Below, one piece after another: positions 42,628-53,374 of a stretch of 64,000 bases of DNA. How positions within the stretch are numbered: position 1 is the first letter of the stretch; the number at the start of each line of letters is the position of its first letter. Source of the DNA: Hypomesus transpacificus (Eukaryota > Chordata > Actinopteri > Osmeriformes > Osmeridae); NCBI RefSeq assembly GCF_021917145.1, contig NC_061064.1:62001-126000 (forward strand), written 5' to 3'. The notes below the pieces were generated by a model. The model was given only the letters and a program-made list of their open reading frames with translations. It had not been told where the DNA came from and searched no databases. Position numbers and translations under genes: made by a program.

Positions 42628-42706
<79 letters not shown>
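42628..42706 (+). repeat. (CA)n microsatellite
   Basis: About 80 bases of pure CA dinucleotides. Confidence 0.95.
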
Positions 42707-42707
<1 letters not shown>

Positions 42708-44215
42708 AATGATTGTTGAAAGGGGAAAAGATCTATAGGTGTACCTACAATCACAATGAGTGTTTTCTTTGATTGAGGATAGATGGAGAAACAGGGGTTA
42801 TTATATGTGTAGAGCATGCTAGAGCATCTATTAAGACCAAACCAGTAAGGGCACCAATGAGAACATAATTGATAACAGAAGCCTCTCCCTAGCTGCTTGG
42901 CAGTGTGTAACTTACAGAGCTGACTTGCAAAAAATACACTCATACACATACAAGACACACAGAGATTTAGAAGCTTACTGCTAACAGCAATTAGTTAAGT
43001 CCTGATTGCACTCTCTGTATCTGTCTGTTTCACACAAAAAAATATACACTATATAAATATACTCTATTACTATGGTTACAAAAGAAAAAGGCAGTAACTA
43101 AGGAGACACAAAAAGAGAGAAAGAGAGAACCACTGCAACAGCTAAACGTTCACACCTGTATGTGTTATGGAAATTGAAGTTTTTCTCATGACGTTTCTTG
43201 GAATGCTGGCTACAGTGCTCAACTTCTGACAGCTAATCCCTGACAATATGAAAGATGCTGGCGACCACAGGGCCAATTCACCGACAAGTCGAGCAATGGG
43301 GGGGGGGGTTTCTCGCCCCTATAGCCTGTTTGTGTGTTAACGCCATTTATTTTCCTCATTTCTCGTCCCTTTTGGGACTTGTACCCTCACTGAGAGTAAG
43401 GCAGGTGTGCTCGTCAACAGGTGAGGCTTTGCTGCATGTGGTTCTCTCTCAGTCGGTCAGACGTTTGACCAGCCCAACAGCGCCATCAAAAACAAGGACA
43501 TTTGTGCATTTGAAACCGCTTCCCCTTATTCATTTAGCCACTCCTCCTACACAAACTGTGTGAGGATAGTTTGGCCCTCAAAATCTCAAAAGAGTCGGTT
43601 TGTAATTGATCACTATGAGACTAAGGCTTGTCTGTGTCTCAGTTTGGGAGTGGCTGAATGAGATACCTATTTCAAAACACAGCATTGATAGCTCTCAACA
43701 GTTTGTACAGCTACAGTTTTTTTCCCCCCTGGTGTAAGTATCAGTTACAAGTTTATGTCTGCTGCATGTTAGCAATGACATCACCGTAAGATTGGATAAG
43801 AGTTAGAAAAATCTAAATAATTGCAGATGTTTTAACATGAGCCAATTGGACATGGTCAAAACCCCAAAGAAACCATTAATTAATCATTTTCTAGCAGAAT
43901 ATGTTTTCATCACTGGCTTGTTAGATTGATATTGGTGATAATATTTACTTTTACTTTATACATATATATATATATATATATATATATTAACTTTTCAAAG
44001 ATACTTACACATACATTTGCTACACTGACAGCATTTGCACTAGACTGCAATGGAGGAATGTTTTCGAAATAAGACACTAAAAAGTAACTTAAGTGACATC
44101 TACAGACATTGGTCCAACTGTACTATGGCAGTTTACAAAGAAGAGAAATAGCTAGAAATAGAGGGGAAGAGAAAGAGGGAGATAGAAAGAAGGTTAGCTG
44201 GAGAAGGTGCTACTG

Positions 44216-44216
44216 T

Positions 44217-44300
<84 letters not shown>
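44216..44300 (+). repeat. (GA)n microsatellite
   Basis: About 85 bases of GA dinucleotides followed by GGGAAA repeats. Confidence 0.95.
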
Positions 44301-44302
<2 letters not shown>

Positions 44303-45012
44303 AAGAGGGAAAGAGGGAAAGAGGGAAAGAAAGAATGAGGAATTTCTGAAAGAAGGAAGGATAGGAGAGAGTGAGGGGAATATTGATTACCTCAGTTAAA
44401 GGAAACTAAGTCCACAGTGCAAATATGCACCTATGCTCTGAAACAGAGCTGGAGGAAACCAGAGACAGGCAGAAACAGTAAAAGAACGTGCACGATATAC
44501 ACACTCTGATGATTAGGCAGTAGTTGAATTCTGAAGCGTAAGTCAAATTAATACAAAAATTAAAAAATACAAAACGCACACACACACACACAACCTACAA
44601 AAAACATTATATCAGAATAAAACTCTACAAAGAACTATATATATATTTCATATCTGGTATATAACAATTATCGCCAGGACCATAGTTTCCTTTTTCTGTT
44701 GTCGTTATCAAGTAACAATCACAACAAGTATTGGGTTCTGAGTGTTAAATTAAGTTTAGAAAAGCAGTATTTACACAGGAGGCAGGGCCACAAACTCACA
44801 GGACGAAGATTGACAGGGGTCCAGAGGTGAGGTGGTGGAAGCAAGGGTTGGGGAGGGGTGAGGGGGCCAGAAGTGTCATATTTAGACTGTTTAGGGAACA
44901 ATCGAATTAACTGATTGATCGTCAAATGTTACTTTTGTCATCAATTAGAAGGGTTTTCTGTCACAAGGTAGCTGGCAGTCTCGAGTGCCGACTGGGGTAG
45001 GAGTCACTCCTC

Positions 45013-45048
45013 TTAGGTACTGAAGTACACTGTAGAGAGAGAGAGAGA

Positions 45049-45112
<64 letters not shown>

Positions 45113-45244
45113 ATCAGAGAGAGGAAGAGAAACAGAGAGGAAGAGAAACAGAAAGGGAGAAAGAGAGGAAGCGAAAGAGAATGAGAGACAGAGAAAGACA
45201 AACAGACAGAGATAGAGATAAGGCAGAAAGAAAGAGAGAGAGTG

Positions 45245-45322
<78 letters not shown>

Positions 45323-48300
45323 GAAAAAGACAGAGACTCAGATAACAACACAGAGTAGGTCATCATTAACGGAGGGGCAGTATATCACTGAGAAGACATT
45401 GCAGCCCAGTGACCTAGAATTCCTTACCAATGACAACGATGAGGACAATCACGCATATCACCCCCATAATAATCATCATCTGGAGAAGACAAAGATTGAC
45501 ACAAAGAGTCGTTGAGAAGGACAAACAGCAGTAATAACCAAAACAACTTTCGATGACAGCATGCACCGCGTCCAAGTGTAACTTGTTTACAATCCAGACG
45601 ATTGGGCATAAACAAGATCAGTGTGATCCGTTCGGAGGGCACACCTTGCCCTCTCAGTGGCACTCACCTTGGCATTCTTCCACCAATACTTGTTCTTGAG
45701 TTTGGCGGCGCTGGTCTCGAACTGTGAAGCCCCAGCCTGCAAAGCATCAGCCCTGTCGTCGAGCTCAGATAGCTTCTGATCACGTTCCAGGACCTTGTCC
45801 ACGTTCACACGCATAATATCCACCACCTTGGGAAAGAAGCACACTGGTCAGACAGAGACAGACTTGTTTAACTGTAAACACATCGTGTTGAACATGGCAC
45901 TGATATGTGGCTCATTGGAGGGACGGTAATACTCAAATATGAGCGAGTCCGTAGCTGATTCACGACTGTATTGTCATTTCATGACAGCAGATGGAGAAAT
46001 CAACGTATCAAATCACAAAGAGTAGGTCAAAACAACCAAGCGTTTCAGCGTTTTGTGTAAATTGTGTGAATTCGATTAGTGTCTTGGTTCGTCTGCATTG
46101 TGAGACAGCGTCCACGGGGAAACATACCTCATCTACTTGTGCCTGTGTCTGCTGCAGGCGGCGGTTGCTGGTGAGGTTAGGAGGTTGGGTTGCTCCTTCT
46201 GGTGCTGGTGCTCCGGCTGCAGGGGCAGACCTGTCATCGACACACACGCACGCACACAAAATGTCAGGAAGAATATCTCATTATTGTCTTGTGAGGGCTT
46301 AGCCAAATCTACCTCCAATTCAACATGGATATGTACCCTTTTCAACTGTGAAGTGCTATTTGGAACGGTAAACAGTTCTTATTGTCCATTCTTTTTTTAT
46401 TTTTACTTATTATTATGATCATACAACACATATAACACAGGCTGAACTATAAACTGAAATAGGGCCTATTTTTGTTATCACATCTTTAGACACCAGAGTT
46501 CTGACAGGTCAAAGCTGTTAACAAATTGAAGCAGTTGGTAACGAACATTCTTTCCGTTTCCTCCCCCTCATAATTGTGAGGTGAGGATAGAGTTGGTTAG
46601 CTATGCTAACGTAACGGCAAATGACGTTGGGGAAAAGAAGATACCTTTGGGATGAAATAATGTCACGACCACACCTGGATGAAATTTCGCACGCGTTGTG
46701 GGAGTTCAGTCGACATCGTTGAAGCTATTTGTAATTATGCCGGAGATGGTTGAGAATGCACGTTAGCTAACAAGGACTTCGTGAGGTCAAACGTTGCTAA
46801 CTTTGCCTGACTGGGCCAGCAGCAGACTGGTGTAAGTGAAGACCTATTAACTAGCTAGCTATAAGCTTGAGGCTTGATCGAAGTCTGTCATTGTCTAATC
46901 TTTTTAGCTATGAAAAAAACAAATTGCTAAGTGGCTATCTAGCTCAAATAGATACATTAAGTTACAAGAGTAAACTGGCTAGTTTGTCTATCTTGCTACA
47001 CACACAAGCCACCAGGATTAGTTAAATTTGACGGCCACGCAAATAGTTAATTGTTTGAGATTATTTTTTTACTCTTTGTAACAATCTACATACATATCTA
47101 TAACAATCTAATCGTATTGTCATTAGTCTACATTAAATTAATACGTCAAGCCACCGGGTCACTAGGCCTGTACAGAATTACTATGTGACGGCTGAATTCT
47201 ACTTGTACTAGTGCCATTGTTCTCCCACTAGAGGGCGACAAAACTCTGTATAAAGGTCACCTTTAAAGGCCGCCACAAACACAGCTAATCCCCCATGTGT
47301 TAGTTGAATCCTCTTTGAATGCTCTTAATGTTTGTCGGTTGCCGTTTCCAGGTGTAGATGAGTCATAATTTCTATTCAAATACAACATGTGAGGTCAAAA
47401 TACTTTGTTGATTTTGTACTACAAAATACGAACAGTAGCCTACGGTTCTGTGACCATTACATATCTTTTAGACGATGGCGTAGCTAAATACAACCTTATC
47501 TTACTAGCTCTATTTTTAGCTAAATCCTGGCCTCTTTCACCTCCTTGCACCTTGAGGAAAGCAGAGATGAGCGAAGCCAAACATTGTTCCCTAAACGCGT
47601 CTATCGCGTGCATGTGTTTGGTGGCTAGTTTAATTATTACAGCTTTGACTCTATGGCGTTAACGTTAGAAACGGTAAAGTGTTGTTCATATGAGAGGAAC
47701 GTCTTTGTTGTGGAGCATAAGGGCCAGTTTATAACAGCTTGCTATAGATAAACGGTGCCTTTGCTCTTACGTCAAAGTGGCACCGATTTGACTTTTGATT
47801 CAGGTTAACCATTGGACACGCTTTACTATAGCCTAACTGTAACAGGTTCTAGCGTTAATCGCATAAACATATGGCATGAAATATACAGCACAATTTTGTG
47901 GAATCAACGTAAGAACACACTTGATCCATCACTCCAAGTCAATTTCCGCACTGCAAGGAAAGACTATCACGGCGCTGTCCAGTGCTGAAATGGGCCCAGT
48001 GATAGCATGGCGTGGAGCGTTCACAAGCAGGCCAATACAATAAAATGGTCAAGATTTAACAAATGTCCTCTTCAGTGAAACGGTGAGGCCATTCATGCTT
48101 AGAAAAAAGTATATATCTATACAGCCTACATCGTTTCTCCTGTAACACCAAGGGCGTTAGTCGTGATCCAGAGAACATATAAAATATGAGTAAATTGAGA
48201 ATGAGTACTTTATTGTAAAGCGATCGACGTGAAAATTGACTTGTTTCAACGACCTGTAGGCTTTTACTTCAACAGATAATTGTTTGCATGCAAAAATCGA

Positions 48301-49295
48301 CACGAGAAAAGACTGCCACCCACGGCCATCTTCTCTCTCAGTGTAACACCTGCGCGCTGTTTAGTGCCGAAATAACATGCTACAACGAAATAATTAAGTA
48401 GATTATAGAGAGACAACGCGTCACATCCACTGTTTACCCTTCAATTAACTGATAAAATAAGCTATCTAATGTCCGTCAACGCGTGATAATCGACTGAAAT
48501 GAGCGTCAGTTCCCCCACCCCCACAGTTGGTTAGCAATATCACATCGGCTAAGCCAACAAGATGGCTAATAATAGTCTAGCCTAGCCTATCCATTTAGTT
48601 ACATCAAAGATAATATGCCTGTATAGCTTCTCGTTTTAAAGATTCCACATATTGGTCACAATTCTTTCAAGGGGTTCGACCCACCTTAATCTCTTAACTA
48701 TTGTTTCTAACTAACGATAAACCGAGACCATCACATCTATCCAAGTAACCAGATGGTTACTTTGTGTTTTCTATAGTCTTATATAAATTCCTAATAGGAT
48801 GTTCCTATAACCCATAGACAATTACACAGACAACAAGCTATTCATTTACTCAAACCAGTCCAATCTGGAAAAAGAAGTGCGTGACGGAGCTCAATGATAA
48901 GGAAACCTGCTTGCCGCGGAAATGTAACACCGATTAGCTTATTACAAATTAAATGAGACATTACTCTTAAATAATATCCACAAACCTCAAGGGCCACCGA
49001 AAAGCCCTTCGACACCTACAAATGAATCGCATGTAACCCAGCTACTGTAATTCTCTTTAATTGTTCTTTTGTGTCAATTTACATAAACCGTTAAAATTCA
49101 TATACATGTATTTTTGATAGAATGTCCAAGCACATTGAGGAAGACATTAAGAAACAATATACATTGTACATAAAAGCCTTCTAGACAGGGGTTGCATCGT
49201 CTAGTTTCACAGATAAATGACATTATTTTCCATTGACAGACAAAAAGGAAATAAAAACGTGTCTCTCAAATGGGCTGATGGCGTGATACTTACAT
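45013..49295 (-). CDS. vamp2: Synaptobrevin 2 / VAMP2, synaptic vesicle v-SNARE
   Basis: This R-SNARE of synaptic vesicles pairs with syntaxin-1 and SNAP25 to drive fusion. Coding pieces in transcript order are 49294-49295 (A and T of the start codon only), 46128-46230, 45668-45826, 45428-45479 and 45013-45029; together they give 110 residues. The product starts [20 protein letters not shown], a Pro/Ala-rich head. The SNARE motif covers about residues 25-85 ([20 protein letters not shown], with Arg of the zero layer in [14 protein letters not shown]). The juxtamembrane part is [12 protein letters not shown]-terminal anchor ([17 protein letters not shown]) ends VYFST. Start choice: exon 1 ends AAAAGAAAT|GTAAGT and exon 2 begins G TCT GCC, so the ATG is completed only by splicing. 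The last coding exon holds 17 coding bases, and the intron before it is nearly all CT on this strand. Confidence 0.95.
45037..45320 (+). repeat. (GA)n tract filling the last vamp2 intron
   Basis: About 280 bases of GA repeats with AGAGAAACAGA variants, read as CT on the vamp2 strand. The tract ends within about 8 bases of the acceptor of the last coding exon. Confidence 0.95.
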
Positions 49296-49465
49296 TTCTT
49301 TTGGTGTATTTGGCAATAAATGTAGTCAAGTCCGAACTGGATTTCTTCGCCTAGGTGGCTGTAAAGCGGACTGTCTTCTGAACAGCGCTCTGCTTTTGCT
49401 CCCTTGCAATAGATTCACTCCGCTGGCGTTTTCTGTTGGTGGGAGTGTTAATGTCTAAAACTGGC
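49296..49465 (-). other. vamp2: vamp2 5' untranslated part of exon 1
   Basis: Non-coding sequence between the split start codon and the estimated transcription start about 30 bases downstream of the TATA box. Confidence 0.55.
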
Positions 49466-49491
49466 CAAATGTATCCCACAATTGTACCCCT

Positions 49492-49498
49492 TTTTATA
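49492..49498 (-). promoter_or_regulatory. vamp2: vamp2 TATA box
   Basis: TATAAAA on the minus strand lies about 200 bases upstream of the split start codon. Confidence 0.6.
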
Positions 49499-49628
49499 AT
49501 CTCAGTTCGTTCAAAATCTTGTTAAATTTTGCGACTGGAGATCTGCTTACGTTAGTCTTCGCAGTGTCACTTCGATAATGAACGTGTAATAAACAGACGC
49601 TTGGATTAAAGGAACAAAGATGGCTTGT

Positions 49629-49636
49629 TGACGTCA
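49629..49636. promoter_or_regulatory. vamp2: Palindromic cAMP response element
   Basis: A perfect TGACGTCA lies about 135 bases upstream of the vamp2 TATA box. CREB-family factors bind this sequence. Confidence 0.5.
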
Positions 49637-50115
49637 TTCGTCGAGCCGCAGGTTGAAATGGGTGGCCAGGCAAAGGAATGGCACAGATCAACCATGTCTA
49701 TGACCGGGGAAACTAGTGCACACGCAATGTCTTGTAACCATTTTTGGGTGCAATTCATATAGTTAATTAGCCTGATTGTCAAGCTAATAATCTATATCAT
49801 GACAAGGCAGCTGAGAGAGTAGGCATTCATCTTGGAAGGTGGAGTATTAGAGGCTGCGGTGATGCCAGCAAAATGGCGATGTCTGAGAGGGGGTGGGGTG
49901 ATGCACAGTAAACAGTTGTTGAGGGTGTTATGGTCATGTATGGGCCTACATGTTTAATTAAGTGGGTGGCTGTCCGTGGGTGAGTTTTCAGGGGAAAAAC
50001 CATACCATATATACTGATAATAATCAGTTGTTAAAGATGCATACTGAGTGTAGTATGGCAGAGAAGGTTATTTGCATTACGTGCCTGAAAATGTCCAGTT
50101 CTTGAACAATATATT

Positions 50116-50197
50116 TGACAGCGGTGGGATTCGAACCCACGCCCCCGGAGAGACTGGAGCCTTAATCCAGCGCCTTAGACCGCTCGGCCACGCTATC
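50116..50197 (-). tRNA. tRNA-Leu (anticodon AAG)
   Basis: An 82-nt type II tRNA. The acceptor pairs GATAGCG with CGCTGTC and the discriminator is A. The A box reads TGGCCGAGCGG, the anticodon loop is TTAAGGC and the T arm holds GGTTCGAATCCC. The sequence differs from the usual vertebrate tRNA-Leu by two changes in the acceptor stem, a G-A and a C-T, one on each arm, that keep pairing through A-T and T-G. Confidence 0.93.
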
Positions 50198-50989
50198 ACA
50201 TGTTTTAGCTGTGGAACTAATATCACCCTAATCACAAATATTAACATATTACCTGTGAAACGTATGTTTTGTTGATTAACAAACGTAACATTCTCAAAAT
50301 TAATTGTCATAAATATGTTGGCAACTAGGGGGAATGTAGTCTAGTCTAGTTTAAGATAGGCTATTCAACAGGTTTTGTGAGTAGCCCAAAAGCCAAAGTA
50401 CATTTAGATCGCAGAATGAGAATCAAGTCTTTCACTTTAGCCATCAAAGACAGTACCCAATCAAGGCACATTCATCATGATTTTGTCATTTTATTTAATT
50501 AATATCAAAATTACTCCATTCATCCATCATGACGTATTTCATTCTATGGTTTAAAACTGTGAAGTCTATTTGCCCTGCGAGTAAAAGTAAGTAAGTAGCG
50601 ACACGTACAATCTAACCTTGAATTATAACGTTTTCTCCTGGAATGATCAATAGCATGTATGCAATTAACTTTATTAATACAATTTTATTTTAAATCGCAA
50701 ATCTTAAATTGCATTTTGCCACAAATAATACAGAATATTGAATCAGGAAGTATAATCACACATGTCGTGGTTGAGGGAGGGGTCTGTAAGGGGGGGTGGC
50801 GCGGTATTAACTGCCGCTCTGTGTGTTTATGTTGAAATTGTATAACTATTGACGCTGTAATGGTAACATATGTAAAAGGTATACCTCTTCGTGTTACTGT
50901 TTGACGCAATGGTACATGTTCTGTGATTTAAAAGACAAGAAAGTTACGACGAAGTGTCCACCAATAGGAAGGCTTGAAATGCCGACGAT

Positions 50990-50997
50990 ATGCAAAT
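50990..50997 (+). promoter_or_regulatory. Octamer (distal element) upstream of U8 copy 1
   Basis: A perfect ATGCAAAT lies about 200 bases before the U8 copy 1 start. This is the usual place of the Oct-1 distal element in vertebrate snRNA-type genes. Confidence 0.6.
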
Positions 50998-51136
50998 GCA
51001 ACGCAAAGGACTACTCTGTTTTACCAGCGAAAAATTGTTCATGCAACTTATTTAACAACAAAATAACGTCAAGATTATAAAATCTTATGATGATTAGACA
51101 CGTGTACAAGAAATTGTGAAAATGTGTATTTACCAA

Positions 51137-51160
51137 ACCATGACCAGATTCGTCATGTAT
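51137..51160 (+). promoter_or_regulatory. Proximal sequence element, U8 copy 1
   Basis: ACCATGACCAGATTCGTCAT begins 58 bases before the RNA start. Near-identical elements precede copies 2 and 3 at 59 bases (51594 and 51999). Confidence 0.65.
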
Positions 51161-51194
51161 TTGTATAAATCCATTCTCGAATTCTTTATTCGGT

Positions 51195-51331
51195 ATTGTC
51201 AGTGAGGTATATCCTTGCCTGTTACTTCATTCGTGAAGTATCAGAACATGATGAATGGTTGAGGATGAGATATGATTAGTCTCACCCGGTGCCCAGAGAA
51301 AAGCAACACTCTGGGTATCCCAATCTGACTA
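51195..51331 (+). ncRNA. snord118: U8 snoRNA (SNORD118), copy 1
   Basis: U8 is a C/D-box snoRNA needed for 5.8S and 28S rRNA maturation. Blocks shared with human U8 in order are a start like ATCGTCAG (here ATTGTCAG), TATCCTTGCCTGTT, AGAACATGATGA carrying the C box, TGATTA, GCAACACTCTG and a terminal TCTGA with the D box. The length of about 137 nt fits. Synteny supports it, since human SNORD118 also lies beside VAMP2. It has the full PSE and an octamer upstream. Confidence 0.85.
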
Positions 51332-51593
51332 AGATGTTGAGGAGAATGTAATATTGCCCTATGAGCTAATGGTATTTCAGTACTGTGAAAGTGAATGTAA
51401 TTTTAACAATAAATGCCTTATTCGCACGTGAGTGCATTTGAGACCTCGTTATGTTAATGATGACTATGAAAATCCCTCTCTCAGCTAAGATTTTATATGT
51501 GGTGCAAATATTAATACTTTTATGATTTAATAATTTCGAAGGTTCTAAAATATTACAACGTACCTTTGGCAGGAAACTGTTTATTTTTTATAA

Positions 51594-51617
51594 ACCATGA
51601 CTCGACCCGTCATGTCT
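51594..51617 (+). promoter_or_regulatory. Proximal sequence element, U8 copy 2
   Basis: ACCATGACTCGACCCGTCAT followed by GTCT begins 59 bases before copy 2. An octamer-like GTGCAAAT lies near 51502. Confidence 0.65.
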
Positions 51618-51652
51618 TAACATCAGGTTCCTTCTCCACAACAGTTGTTGAT

Positions 51653-51789
51653 ATTATCAGTGAGGTATATCCTTACCTGTTACTTCATTTGTGAAGTATA
51701 AGAACATGATGAATGGTTGAGGATGAGATATGATTAGTCTCACCCAGTGCCCAGAGAAAAGCAACACTCTGTGTATCCCAATCTGACAA
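51653..51789 (+). ncRNA. snord118: U8 snoRNA (SNORD118), copy 2
   Basis: A tandem copy of the gene at 51195 with the same blocks, including AGAACATGATGAATGG (C box), GCAACACTCTG and the terminal ATCTGA (D box). It differs from copy 1 by scattered substitutions only, and the flanking promoter is also duplicated. Confidence 0.85.
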
Positions 51790-51998
51790 AGATGTTGAAG
51801 AGAATGTAATATTGCCCTATGAGTTAAAGGAATTTTAGTCATGGGAAAGTTTATATAGTTTTTTTTATGCCGTATTCGTACGTGCGTGCTTTTGAGACCT
51901 CGTTATGAGACCTTTTACGATTTAATCATTTCGAAGGTTCTAAAATATTACAAAGAGAAGTAACTTTGGCAAAAAACGTTTATTTTTATTTTATATAA

Positions 51999-52022
51999 AC
52001 CATGAGTCGACCAGTCATGTCT
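51999..52022 (+). promoter_or_regulatory. Proximal sequence element, U8 copy 3
   Basis: ACCATGAGTCGACCAGTCAT followed by GTCT begins 59 bases before the copy 3 start and is well conserved with the other two. Confidence 0.6.
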
Positions 52023-52057
52023 TAACATTTGGTTCCTTCCCCACAATATTTGTAGCT

Positions 52058-52159
52058 ATTGTCAGTAAGGAATATCCTAACCTGTTACTTTCAGGTACTA
52101 CCTGTTAAACTCAGCCGCTGCTCAGAGAACTGCAACACTCTGATCATCCGTATCTGAAT
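52058..52159 (+). pseudogene. U8 snoRNA copy 3, internally deleted
   Basis: It keeps the start (ATTGTCAG), ATCCTAACCTGTTAC, TGCAACACTCTG and the terminal TATCTGA. It lacks about 35-45 internal bases that hold the C box (ATGATGA) in copies 1 and 2. Without the C box a stable C/D particle is unlikely, although the promoter element is intact. Confidence 0.7.
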
Positions 52160-52255
52160 ATTACATTTGTAAAATGTATAAAAAATTCCTTGTTTATGTG
52201 TTATACAAAATGTGCAGATGTTTAACAATCAATGGGAAATTTGACTGAGAGAGCA

Positions 52256-52290
52256 GATGAGGTGGCCGAGTTGTAAAGGCGATGCAGTGG
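52256..52290 (+). pseudogene. Partial tRNA-Ser copy (5' half)
   Basis: GATGAGGTGGCCGAGTTGTA followed by AAGGCGATG copies the 5' half of the tRNA-Ser gene 47 bases downstream, with changes. The anticodon and T arm are absent. Confidence 0.7.
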
Positions 52291-52302
52291 TTCAGGCGAG
52301 CA

Positions 52303-52384
52303 GACGAGGTGGCCGAGTGGTTAAGGCGATGGACTGCTAATCCATTGTGCTCTGCACGCGTGGGTTCGAATCCCATCCTCGTCG
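52303..52384 (+). tRNA. tRNA-Ser (anticodon GCT)
   Basis: An 82-nt type II tRNA. The acceptor pairs GACGAGG with CCTCGTC and the discriminator is G. The A box is TGGCCGAGTGG, the anticodon loop CTGCTAA, and the T arm GGTTCGAATCCC. The long variable arm is intact. Confidence 0.95.
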
Positions 52385-52571
52385 AAAAATTATGTCATTA
52401 TTGGAATTATTGTACAAGGCGTAATGAACATCCTTACATCTTCACAGAATGTATCGCTACATTAATATTGAGATAAGATTGAGTGTTTACGTTTTAGTTG
52501 AAGTTCCCCTTCAATTACACTCATTTATACAATTGTTATACAAAATTCGCACAATTTCGAAAGTCGGCCAT

Positions 52572-52645
52572 GGCGCCGTGGCTTAGTTGGTTATAGCGCC
52601 TGTCTAGGAAACAGCACATCCTCGGTTCGAATCTCAGCGGTGCCT
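52572..52645 (+). tRNA. tRNA-Thr-like gene with a proline anticodon (AGG), possibly a pseudogene
   Basis: The body is that of vertebrate tRNA-Thr(AGT): GGCGCCGTGGCTTAGTTGGT and a matching acceptor end CGGTGCC. The anticodon loop reads CTAGGAA, not CTAGTAA, giving AGG, which decodes proline codons. The first pair of the anticodon stem (C-C) and one pair of the T stem (C-C) are mismatched. A TTTT terminator follows. It is either a decayed tRNA-Thr or a tRNA with mismatched identity. Confidence 0.75.
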
Positions 52646-52794
52646 TTTCAGATGATTCATTATAATTGAAGTTAAAATTGGCAACTCAAAAGTTTAAAGG
52701 TATAAGAATATCTAATATGTTATTACATAGTGAGTTGGTTAGTACACGATTTTACAGTAATATTTGGCAATAATCCAGTTAGGTTAAAACCTTA

Positions 52795-52876
52795 TGGCAG
52801 CGGTGGGATTCGAACCCACGCCTCCAGAGAGACTGGAGCCTAAATCCAGCGCCTTAGACCGCTCGGCCACGCTACC
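52795..52876 (-). tRNA. tRNA-Leu (anticodon TAG)
   Basis: An 82-nt type II tRNA. The acceptor pairs GGTAGCG with CGCTGCC and the discriminator is A. The anticodon loop is TTTAGGC and the T arm GGTTCGAATCCC. It is a close relative of the tRNA-Leu(AAG) at 50116. Confidence 0.95.
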
Positions 52877-53374
52877 GATACATGACTGGTCTTTAAATAA
52901 CAGGTACACTCATTTTCAGTATGTGCTGAAGGCCTGTTAGTAACTGTTCATAGTCCTCAAAAAGGCAGGTATCTTTTTGAAAGGTCACTTTTCATAATAA
53001 CATTGTTAAAATCAATTTCCCTGCTGTTCTTTTGTCATATTTATTTTATATCGAATTATATGTATATATTATATTTAATTGACACCACTGCAATGTGACA
53101 CTAGAGTTTCACTAAGTTTGAGATATAACACTGCCCGATAAGGCACACACACACACACTGAAATATATCCCAGTGTTGTTTTGTTATCGTAAGTTTTATA
53201 TTCTGATTGAACCAAAATGGTTTTTAATCTTGAGGTGTGATTGTCCACCGATTTATTATTATTATCATTATTATCAAGGTTTCGTACACAGTCCATCCTG
53301 AAATGATGCAGTCTTCCAAAGTGACCAGTCCAAGTTATGTGGCATTACTACACAGCTGGGGGGAAACAACAAGT

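Larger units (their letters stand above)
38760..45012. other. Largely non-coding region between per1 and vamp2
   Basis: No gene with family support. The right part is probably vamp2 3'UTR, since AATAAA signals on the minus strand occur near 42004 and 40392. It also holds a (CA)n run near 42628, a (GA)n run near 44218, and the small open frame at 40119. Confidence 0.5.
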
